A stretch of DNA of 64,000 nt from Komagataeibacter xylinus. GTDB taxonomy: Bacteria > Pseudomonadota > Alphaproteobacteria > Acetobacterales > Acetobacteraceae. Below the pieces are notes generated by a model. The model worked only from the letters and a program-made list of their open reading frames with translations. It searched no databases and had not been told where the DNA came from. Positions 56,817 through 64,000 of the stretch are shown in pieces. Each line of letters begins with the position of its first letter. The stretch's first letter is position 1. Location: the NCBI RefSeq assembly GCF_031081985.1, contig NZ_JARWSK010000006.1:1-64000 (forward strand), read 5' to 3'. The position numbers and the translations under genes are program-made.

Positions 56817-58207
56817 CAGGCCGGTCCCACCCGGGCGTCATCGGCCTTCAGGGCGGCAACGACATGGCGCATGCGGCTGCCAAGGCTGCCCTTGACCATG
56901 ACCGTGTCGCCCGCGCGCAGGGCAGTGCGCACCAAGGGGGCGAGCGTGGTGGAATCCGGCGCCCAGGCCCCGCGCAGGGCAGGAGGCAGGCTGTCAAAGA
57001 GTGTTTTCATATTCGGGCCGCAACAGAAGACAGCATCCGCGTTCGCGCGGACGGCAGGGAGAAGGGAGGCATGCTCATGCCGCGCAAACGCGCCGAGTTC
57101 AAGCATGTCGCCCAGCACGGCGATGCGCCGCCCCGTGGCAACAAGCCCGAGCAGGTCGAGTGCGGCGCGGACAGAGGCCGGTGAGGCATTGTAGCTCTCA
57201 TCAAGCAGGGCAACATTGTCATGCATCACCCTTGCAAGCGCGCCCCGCCCGGCGCCGGGGCGGAAGGTGGCAAGCCCCGCCACGGCACGGGCCATGTCAG
57301 CGCCCGCCGCATGCGCTGCCGCCAGCGCCAGCATGGCATTGTCAGCCATGTGGCGGCCCGGCGCATTGACGCGCGCCACGCCCTGCCAGCCCGGCAGCGT
57401 GAGGCTGAAGGTACTGCCCTGCGCATCCTGCGCCACGTCACCCGCCTGCGCCACGCAGTCCTGTGTGGTGCCCACGAGCCACAGCGTGGCCCCTGCCTTG
57501 GCGGCATTGCGTTCAAAATGGTCACTTCCCGCAATCCCGGCGAGTAGGACGGCGATGCCACTTGCGGGCAGGGCCAGCAGGAGTTCCGCCTTTTCACGCG
57601 CAATGGCGTCGATGCTGCCCATCAGCCCCAGATGCGAGGCGGCAACCGTGGTCACCACTGCAACGTCGGGCCGCACCATGGCGGCGAGCGGCGCGATCTC
57701 GCCCGCATGGTTCATGCCGATCTCGCACACGCAATAGGCACTTGCGGCAGGCAGGCGGGCGAGCGTGAGCGGCACGCCCCAGTGATTGTTGTATGACGCC
57801 ACGGCGCAATGGGTCGGCCCGCATGCGGCCAGTGCCGCATGCAGCATGTCCTTGACCGAGGTCTTGCCCACGCTGCCTGTCACGGCCAGCATGCGGCCCG
57901 TAAAGCGCGCGCGGGCGAAACGGGCCATGCCCTGCAGGGCGGCCAGCGTGTCATCCACCATCAGGATGCGCGGGTCATCGCCGCAGGACTCATGCGCCAC
58001 CACGGCGGCAGCGCCCGCTTCAAGGGCGGCGGCGGCATGCGCATGTCCGTTGCTGTTCTCGCCAATCAGCGCGATGAACACATCGCCCGGCCGGAGCGTG
58101 CGCGTATCGATCGAGACGCCGGTGCCTGCAATGGTCACTGCGCTGGAGGGCGGAAAACGCCCCGATGTCGCGGCCTCAAGGTCCGCGCGGCTCCATAGCA
58201 CTGTCAT
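56816..58207 (-). CDS. murF: UDP-MurNAc-tripeptide--D-Ala-D-Ala ligase
   Basis: 463 residues. ATP loop AVTGSVGKTSVKDML, SYNNHWGVPLTLARLP, EIGMNHAGEIAPL, and DESYNASPASVRAAL. Completes the pentapeptide. Confidence 0.95.
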   Translation of the reverse strand: MTVLWSRADLEAATSGRFPPSSAVTIAGTGVSIDTRTLRPGDVFIALIGENSNGHAHAAAALEAGAAAVVAHESCGDDPRILMVDDTLAALQGMARFARARFTGRMLAVTGSVGKTSVKDMLHAALAACGPTHCAVASYNNHWGVPLTLARLPAASAYCVCEIGMNHAGEIAPLAAMVRPDVAVVTTVAASHLGLMGSIDAIAREKAELLLALPASGIAVLLAGIAGSDHFERNAAKAGATLWLVGTTQDCVAQAGDVAQDAQGSTFSLTLPGWQGVARVNAPGRHMADNAMLALAAAHAAGADMARAVAGLATFRPGAGRGALARVMHDNVALLDESYNASPASVRAALDLLGLVATGRRIAVLGDMLELGAFARHEHASLLPAVRANADAVFCCGPNMKTLFDSLPPALRGAWAPDSTTLAPLVRTALRAGDTVMVKGSLGSRMRHVVAALKADDARVGPA

Positions 58208-59685
58208 TCAGTCCCCGTCAGGCCACGGATCACCGTGGCATCATCAAATGGCAGCACCGCATCACCCACGATCTGCCCCTGTTCATGGCCCTTGCCCGCC
58301 ACCACCAGCACGTCGCCCGCGCCCAGCATGTCCAGCCCCGCCGCAATGGCCTGCCTGCGGTCGCCAATCTCGATGGCGCCGGGGCTGGCCGCCATGATGG
58401 CCGCGCGAATGGCGGCAGGCGGCTCGCTGCGGGGGTTGTCATCGGTCACGATCACGGTGTCGGCCAGTTGGGTGGCGGTGGCGCCCATCACGGGCCGCTT
58501 GCCCCGGTCACGGTCGCCGCCAGCCCCCATCACGATCACCAGCCTGCCCGGCGTGTGGGGGCGTAGCGAGTGCAGCAGGCGGGCAATGGCATCGGGCGTA
58601 TGGGCGTAATCGACATAGGCGGCGGCCCCACCCGGCAGCACGGCGGCACGCTCGAGCCTGCCGCGCACGCCATGCAGGCGGGGCAGGAGGGCAAGGGCCT
58701 GCGCGGGCGCCGCTTCCGCGCGGCCAGAAAGGGCTGCGGCCATGAGCAGGTTATCGACCTGAAAGCGCCCGACCAGCTTCACGCTGATCTCGCATTCCCC
58801 ATCAGGGGTGGCGACGTGCAGGTCTTGGCCCATGGGGGTGGCACGGGTAGAGAGCAGGCGCAGCGTCTCGCCCTGCGTGCCGGTGGTGCGCAGCACGAGG
58901 TTGCGGCGTTGGGCAATGGCGCGCACGGCGGCACAGGTCTCGGCGTCCATATCGGCGTTGAGGGCGGCAATGCCGCCTTCGGGCAGGATCGTGTCGAACA
59001 GGCGCAGCTTGGCGGCACGGTAATGCGCGGTGGTGCCGTGATAGTCCAGATGGTCGTGGGTAAGGTTGCTGAATCCCGCGGCATAGGGCGTGATGCCATC
59101 GAGCCTGCGCTGTTCCAACCCGTGCGATGACGCCTCGATGGCGACATGCTCCACGCCCCCCGCCGCCATGGCACCGAGCAGGCGCATCAGGCCCACGCTG
59201 TCGGGCGTGGTGAGCACGGGGCCGCAATCAGGCAGGGGGCAGGGGGCAACAGCGCCCAGCGTGCCGATGGTGCCTGCCTGCAAGCCCTGAAGCGCCCAGA
59301 TCTGGCGCAGGAACTCCGCTGTGCTGGTCTTGCCGTTGGTGCCGGTAATGGCTGCGATATCGGCAGGCAGGCGGGGGGCAAGGGCGTGCGCGATCAGGGC
59401 CACGGCACGGCGGGCATCAGTCACCTGCACGCAGGCAACGCCCGGCGGTGGCACGAAAGCGGGGTCGGCCTGCACCAGCACGGCTGCAACGCCATTGGCC
59501 ACGGCCTGCGCAATATAGGCCCGCCCATCCACCCGCGTGCCACGCAGGGCGGCAAAGATTACGCCGGGGCCAGTGGCGCGGCTGTCTGCCGTAATGCTGG
59601 TGACGGGGCCGGTCGCGGCAGGCAGGGGCCGCGCGGCATCCACGCCTGCGCGGTGCAGGAGTTCGGTCAGGTCCATGCGCGTCAT
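58204..59685 (-). CDS. murE: UDP-MurNAc-dipeptide--meso-DAP ligase
   Basis: 493 residues. ATP loop AITGTNGKTSTAEFL, EASSHGLEQRRLDGI, FSNLTHDHLDYHG, YAHTPDAI, and TDDNPRSEPPAAI. The DNPR motif marks meso-diaminopimelate specificity. ATG at 59685 overlaps the ftsI stop. Confidence 0.95.
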   Translation of the reverse strand: MTRMDLTELLHRAGVDAARPLPAATGPVTSITADSRATGPGVIFAALRGTRVDGRAYIAQAVANGVAAVLVQADPAFVPPPGVACVQVTDARRAVALIAHALAPRLPADIAAITGTNGKTSTAEFLRQIWALQGLQAGTIGTLGAVAPCPLPDCGPVLTTPDSVGLMRLLGAMAAGGVEHVAIEASSHGLEQRRLDGITPYAAGFSNLTHDHLDYHGTTAHYRAAKLRLFDTILPEGGIAALNADMDAETCAAVRAIAQRRNLVLRTTGTQGETLRLLSTRATPMGQDLHVATPDGECEISVKLVGRFQVDNLLMAAALSGRAEAAPAQALALLPRLHGVRGRLERAAVLPGGAAAYVDYAHTPDAIARLLHSLRPHTPGRLVIVMGAGGDRDRGKRPVMGATATQLADTVIVTDDNPRSEPPAAIRAAIMAASPGAIEIGDRRQAIAAGLDMLGAGDVLVVAGKGHEQGQIVGDAVLPFDDATVIRGLTGTE

Positions 59686-61691
59686 CCCCGCTCGCGCTGG
59701 TGGTGGGCGGGCGCGCGCCCGGCTTCATTGCGGGCATGAAGGGCATGGCTGGCGGGTGCTGCCTCGGTCACGTCACGCGCGGCATGGGGGCGGGCGGCGG
59801 CGCGGGGGGCGGTTTCATGCTCGTGCTCATGCAGCCTGGCCGTGCCGGGGTCGTAGCCCGGCCCGAGCGCGCGGTAGCCACGCGGCACGGCAGGCCGCAT
59901 GGGAATGGCCAGCGAGGCCTCGATTGCGGCTTCATGCTGCGTATCGGGAAACAGCCCGAGCATGGGGGCGATGCGCGTGATCATGTGGGCTGCCGTGGGG
60001 GCGGCGTTCCAGCCTGCCGTGGTCCAGCCATGGGTCTGGGCGGTGGGCTTGGGGCTGTCGAGCATGACGTAAATGGCATAGCGCGGCGCATTCATGGGGA
60101 AGATGCCGGTAAAGGCCGAGACGTTGACATGCTTGAGGTAGCCGCCATGCGCGCCGATCTTTTCCGCCGTGCCGGTCTTGCCGCCCACGTAATAGCCCGG
60201 TGATTCCGCCTTCTGCCCCGTGCCCTTGGCCACGTCGAGGCGCAGGATCCTGCGCAGGATATCGGAATTGGCAGCCGAGATCAGGCGCTCCGCATCCGCA
60301 GGCATGGCGGCATCCGTGGTGGCATCGGCGGGCGCATCCGTCGTGGCGGGGCTGTCCGCCGCAACAAGGGTGGGCCGGAGCAGGAAGCCGCCATTGGCCG
60401 TGGCCGCCGTGCCCCGTACGATGGAAAGCGGCGGCTCCGCCACGCCGTGGCCGAACGCCACCGTCATGGTGGTCGAAACCCCCCAGTTATGCACGGAAGG
60501 GATGATGGGCCGCCCCGCCTCGGGCAGTTCGATCGGCACGCGCGAGAAGAAGCCCATCCTGCGCAGCCATTCCTGCTGGCGGGGCGCGCCCGCATCAAGC
60601 GCGATATGGGCTGCGGCAGGGTTGGAGGAATAGGCCATGACCTCGGGCAGCGACAGCCACGGGGCGAAATGGTCGTTCTTCATGTCCGATATGGTAAAGC
60701 GGCCGATCTTTATGGGCGTGCTCGAAAAACTGTCCCAGATATGGGCAACGCCTTCCTGCAGTGCCATGGCCACGGTCTGGAGCTTGAAGGTCGAGCCGGG
60801 CTCGTACATGCCCGTCACGGCGCGGTTGAAGCGTGAATCGGGGGCAGCGCGGCCAAAGTCATTGGCGTCATAATCGGGCAGGCTGACCATGGTGATGATC
60901 TCGCCGGTATGCACGTCCATCACGATGGCGCACGCGCCGATGGCCTGGAACATGTCCATCGCGGACTGCAGTTCGTCATGCACCACGTTCTGCACGCGCA
61001 CGTCGAGAGAGAGGCGCAGGGGCTGGCTGTCGCCATCGAGGCGCTTGTCAAAATACCGCTCGATGCCCGCCACGCCGTGATCATCAATATCCACCCCGCC
61101 CAGGATGTGGGCGGCCACGCGGCCCATGGGGTAGCGGCGGCGCTCGCCGGGTTCGAAATAGATGCCGGGAATGCCAAGGTTGTTGATGGCAAGTTCCTGC
61201 GCGGGCGAGATGTCACGCGCCAGATAGACGAACTGCTTGTTCAGCGACAGGCGGCGCTTCGTCTCGGCTTCGTCCAGGCTGGGCAGGGCCTGCTTGAGGC
61301 GGTGGGCGGCATCGGCGGCGTCGATCATTTCCTGCGGGTTGGCATAGACCTGGGCTACGGGCAGGGACATGGCCAGCACCTGCCCGTTGCGGTCGGTGAC
61401 CGAGGCACGATGCACCTGCGGCAGCACCACGTCACCCGCGATCATCCCCTTGGGGTCGCTTTTGGGGATGGGTGGCACCTGCGGCGCGATCTGCTGTTGC
61501 TGCGGCGGCAGGGGGGTGATGATCGTGGCCAGCGTCAGCTTGAGCGCAATGGCTGAAAACAGCAGGCAGAACCCCCCGGCCACAACCACCAGCCGCGCAT
61601 GCATGCGGTCCTGCGCCATAAGCGTGCGCAGGCTCCCCCCGGGGGAAGCCTGTCCGCCTCTGTCTGGCTGGTTGCTCAAAGGATTTTGCAT
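59682..61691 (-). CDS. ftsI: septal transpeptidase FtsI (PBP3)
   Basis: 669 residues. One N-terminal membrane helix (HARLVVVAGGFCLLFSAIAL), dimerisation domain, and transpeptidase domain with YEPGSTFK (catalytic Ser), SSN, and GGKTGTAEK (KTGT). The C-terminal tail of about 60 residues is rich in His, Ala and Arg and longer than usual. Confidence 0.95.
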   Translation of the reverse strand: MQNPLSNQPDRGGQASPGGSLRTLMAQDRMHARLVVVAGGFCLLFSAIALKLTLATIITPLPPQQQQIAPQVPPIPKSDPKGMIAGDVVLPQVHRASVTDRNGQVLAMSLPVAQVYANPQEMIDAADAAHRLKQALPSLDEAETKRRLSLNKQFVYLARDISPAQELAINNLGIPGIYFEPGERRRYPMGRVAAHILGGVDIDDHGVAGIERYFDKRLDGDSQPLRLSLDVRVQNVVHDELQSAMDMFQAIGACAIVMDVHTGEIITMVSLPDYDANDFGRAAPDSRFNRAVTGMYEPGSTFKLQTVAMALQEGVAHIWDSFSSTPIKIGRFTISDMKNDHFAPWLSLPEVMAYSSNPAAAHIALDAGAPRQQEWLRRMGFFSRVPIELPEAGRPIIPSVHNWGVSTTMTVAFGHGVAEPPLSIVRGTAATANGGFLLRPTLVAADSPATTDAPADATTDAAMPADAERLISAANSDILRRILRLDVAKGTGQKAESPGYYVGGKTGTAEKIGAHGGYLKHVNVSAFTGIFPMNAPRYAIYVMLDSPKPTAQTHGWTTAGWNAAPTAAHMITRIAPMLGLFPDTQHEAAIEASLAIPMRPAVPRGYRALGPGYDPGTARLHEHEHETAPRAAARPHAARDVTEAAPASHALHARNEAGRAPAHHQRERG

Positions 61692-61729
61692 ACGGGTTCC
61701 GGGCTACAGGGCCGGTAGGAAAAGGACGA

Positions 61730-62521
61730 TCAGTTGCTGACGGGCACCGGCGGCGGCAGGCTGGTCACATGCGGCGTGCCTAGCGAACTGCCCCCCATGC
61801 GCGGCGGGGCAGTGGGGTGCCATGCCGCCTCGGCTATGTTCTGGCTGTGGGCGTGGAAGCTCGCGGGCATGCGGGCAGGCGTGATCATGCTCTCACGCGG
61901 GCTGGGCGGCAGGTGCACGGGCTCGGCTGCCGCCATGCGCTCGGGCGGGCGGGCATGCTCGGGGGCGGCATGCACGGGCGCGCGCGGCTCGATCTGGGCC
62001 ATGGCGCGGGCCAGTCCGTCATGCTGGGCGGTCGGCTCGGCATGGTGGGCGGGGAGGGCCGCCATGGCGCGTTCGACATGGGCGGGCGTGGCCGGTGCGG
62101 CGATTGCGGGCAGGGCGGCCACGGCCTCATGCACGGGGGCAGGGGCTGCATGATCGGGGACTGCATGATCGGCGGCAAGGGTGGCCACCATCGTTGCACG
62201 GGGGGCGGGCACGGGGTGGTGCGAGGGCACGCCAACAGGCGGCAGGTGGGTGCTGAGCGCCGACATCTGCACGAACTGCGTGGGCGAGACGGGCTGGAGC
62301 GCCTTGTCGTAACGGCTGGCCAGCGTGCCCAGTCGGTCGGGCTGGTTCAGCATGGCCCATTCGGCGCGCAGCATGGCGGTCTGCGCGCGGGTACGTTCCG
62401 TCTGCTCCACGATCTGGGCAATCTGGTGGTCGAGTGCTGTGGTCTGCTGTTTCTTGTTATAAAGGAACAGGCCGGACACGGCCGCCACCATGGCAAAGAA
62501 AAACGTTACAAACCGACTCAT
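61730..62521 (-). CDS. ftsL: FtsL-like protein with long His/Pro/Ala tail
   Basis: 263 residues, more than twice the usual FtsL. The first 90 or so residues are FtsL-like: membrane helix [17 protein letters not shown], then a periplasmic coiled coil ([20 protein letters not shown]) and [18 protein letters not shown]. The other 170 are low complexity with about 17 His. Start 62521 overlaps the rsmH stop (ATGA). Position between rsmH and ftsI supports the call. Confidence 0.85.
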   Translation of the reverse strand: MSRFVTFFFAMVAAVSGLFLYNKKQQTTALDHQIAQIVEQTERTRAQTAMLRAEWAMLNQPDRLGTLASRYDKALQPVSPTQFVQMSALSTHLPPVGVPSHHPVPAPRATMVATLAADHAVPDHAAPAPVHEAVAALPAIAAPATPAHVERAMAALPAHHAEPTAQHDGLARAMAQIEPRAPVHAAPEHARPPERMAAAEPVHLPPSPRESMITPARMPASFHAHSQNIAEAAWHPTAPPRMGGSSLGTPHVTSLPPPVPVSN

Positions 62522-63519
62522 GCGGCAGGTTCCGATGCTGCGATGGATGGAGGGGCAATGCATTCCATCGCGCGCAGTCTTGCGCTGCGTGCACGTGGAT
62601 TACGGTGGGTTTCTTCCGCGCCTGGCCGGATGGGGCGTCCGGTCAGGAGCCTGAAGCCGGTGGGCCCCGCGCGTTCGGTCATGGCGCGGGGGTCATGGCG
62701 GGAGGGGGCGGGCACGCGGCCTGCCGCGTGCAGCATGGCCTGCTTGACCAGCCTGTCCTCCAGCGAATGGAACGAGACGACAACCAGCCGCCCACCGGGT
62801 GCGAGCAGGCCGGGGGCCTGTTCCAGCACGGCGCGGATCTGGCCAAGTTCGTCATTGACGTGAATGCGCAGCCCCTGGAACGTGCGCGTGGCGGGGTCGA
62901 TGCCCGACCGGTCGGGGCGCACGACCGAGCGCACCACGTCGGCAAGCTGTGTGGTGCGCAGCAGCGGGGCCTCGGCGCGGGCGCTCACGATGGCGCGCGC
63001 CACCCGGCGCGACAGGCGTTCCTCGCCATAATGGTAGATGATATCGGCCAGTTCCTCCTCGGGCAGGGTATTGACCACATCGGCCGCTGTCGGCCCCGTG
63101 TCATTCATGCGCATGTCCAGCGGGCCATCCATGCGGAAGGAGAAGCCGCGCTCGGCCTCGTCGATCTGGTAGGACGACACGCCGAGGTCAAGCACGATGC
63201 CGTCCACCTTCGTCACCCCATCTTCGGCCAGCAGGGCCGCCATGTCGGCAAAGCCGCCATGGAGCAGGTGCAGCCGCGTGCCACTATCCCCAGCGGGGAA
63301 GGTGGGGGCGAGGGCCGCGCCGCGCGCGATGGCGGCGGGATCGCGGTCGATGCCCCACAACTGGCAGTTGCAGCTTGCCAGGATGGCGCGCGCGTACCCA
63401 CCGCCGCCAAACGTGCCATCCACGTAACGGCCGTCATCATGCGGGGCGAGGTATTCCATCACCTCGGCCAGCATCACGGGCACATGGCCGGGGTCGTGCG
63501 GGGGGAAGGGGCCGTTCAT
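62518..63519 (-). CDS. rsmH: 16S rRNA m4C1402 methyltransferase
   Basis: 333 residues. [33 protein letters not shown] (SAM site), [28 protein letters not shown], and [14 protein letters not shown]. Methylates C1402 of 16S rRNA. Overlaps mraZ by 4 bp. Confidence 0.95.
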   Translation of the reverse strand: MNGPFPPHDPGHVPVMLAEVMEYLAPHDDGRYVDGTFGGGGYARAILASCNCQLWGIDRDPAAIARGAALAPTFPAGDSGTRLHLLHGGFADMAALLAEDGVTKVDGIVLDLGVSSYQIDEAERGFSFRMDGPLDMRMNDTGPTAADVVNTLPEEELADIIYHYGEERLSRRVARAIVSARAEAPLLRTTQLADVVRSVVRPDRSGIDPATRTFQGLRIHVNDELGQIRAVLEQAPGLLAPGGRLVVVSFHSLEDRLVKQAMLHAAGRVPAPSRHDPRAMTERAGPTGFRLLTGRPIRPGAEETHRNPRARSARLRAMECIAPPSIAASEPAA

Positions 63520-63992
63520 GACGGCGTGCCCGTGGCGGGCGGCACGCCACGGCCCGTGGTGAGGCTGCGGGCACGCAGGCGGGCATCGGCCCGGCGGGCG
63601 GATGCTGCCTGCGGCTCCCAGATCTGGAAGGTGCGGCCCAGCCCCATGAAGGTGGCCTGGTCGGTCAGGCCCGCATGGGCGCGCAGGGATTCAGGCAGCA
63701 GGATGCGACCTTCGCGGTCAGCCTCGAATGGATAGGCATCGGCATAGAGGGCGGTGGCCAGGTCGTCGTGATCTTCGGAAAAAATGTCCATTTCATCCAG
63801 CGGGCGGGTCAGTGCGGCAAAAGCATCCGCGGGCCATGCCTCAAGGCAGGGATGCAGATGGGACGGACGCAGGATGGCCAGCGGTTCGCCCGATTTGGCC
63901 CGGGCACGCAGCGCGGCACGGAATGCGGAGGGAATGGAAACGCGCCCTTTTGCATCCAGCCGGTTCTGGTGTGTGCCCAGGAATACACTCAC
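63516..63992 (-). CDS. mraZ: transcriptional regulator MraZ
   Basis: 158 residues with two SpoVT/AbrB-type MraZ domains: [22 protein letters not shown], and [24 protein letters not shown]. First gene of the dcw operon and its usual autoregulator; the promoter and MraZ boxes lie beyond the window edge, only 8 bp away. Confidence 0.94.
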   Translation of the reverse strand: MSVFLGTHQNRLDAKGRVSIPSAFRAALRARAKSGEPLAILRPSHLHPCLEAWPADAFAALTRPLDEMDIFSEDHDDLATALYADAYPFEADREGRILLPESLRAHAGLTDQATFMGLGRTFQIWEPQAASARRADARLRARSLTTGRGVPPATGTPS

Positions 63993-64000
63993 GCTGCGCG

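Overview
The window looks like chromosomal DNA of a high-GC alphaproteobacterium, most likely an acetic acid bacterium of the Komagataeibacter/Gluconacetobacter type. The reasons are the gene order of the division and cell-wall cluster, an NDUFS4-like complex I accessory subunit gene, a LuxR of the type seen in acetic acid bacteria, and an IS1031-like miniature transposon. The genus is an inference; no ribosomal RNA lies in the window.

Layout. (1) 1-14175 is ordinary chromosome with small operons: the C-terminal end of a TonB gene with a Pro-Gln microsatellite, a Gly-rich repetitive secreted protein, tRNA-Arg and tRNA-Pro around the complex I subunit gene, gpt with a CsaA-like gene, an MFS exporter, an enone-reductase-like SDR divergent from an HxlR regulator, a CPA2 antiporter, an HSL-type esterase, a secreted GlcG/HbpS-like protein, a lipoprotein, a frameshifted pyruvate kinase remnant and a LuxR-type regulator without a LuxI neighbour. 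(2) 14176-32163 is an island of about 18 kb bounded by 72-bp direct repeats. The right repeat runs into the 3' end of tRNA-Asn and the left repeat carries a copy of that 3' end. The island holds a tyrosine integrase, a predicted NgoMIV-type restriction-modification pair, an unrecognised two-gene soluble/membrane module, an XRE regulator divergent from a run of tiny genes joined by 4-bp start/stop overlaps, an AlpA-like excisionase, a zinc-binding protein plus a TOPRIM/DUF927 primase-helicase, possible mobilisation genes, a serine recombinase, and remnants of a terminase, an IS5-type transposase and an acetyltransferase. No capsid, tail or lysis gene is recognisable, so it reads as a satellite-like or decayed element. 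Three arrays of the 8-mer GTGTTCCA mark it. (3) 32371-38342 holds an NMT1-type solute-binding protein, a 165-bp MITE, and a complete BMP-type ABC importer (two permeases, ATPase, binding protein). (4) 38766-63992 is the dcw cluster, transcribed leftward: mraZ-rsmH-ftsL-ftsI-murE-murF-mraY-murD-ftsW-murG-murC-murB-ddl-ftsQ-ftsA-ftsZ-lpxC-bamD-recN-ligA.

How the genes work together. The dcw run makes lipid II (murC-F, murB, ddl, mraY, murG), polymerises and crosslinks it at the septum (ftsW, ftsI, ftsL, ftsQ) and builds the Z ring (ftsZ, ftsA). It then continues into lipid A synthesis, outer-membrane assembly and DNA repair. Most neighbours overlap by 4 bp, so translation is probably coupled. 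The island combines integration, own replication and defence functions; its regulators and excisionase face short palindromes that may control excision and replication.
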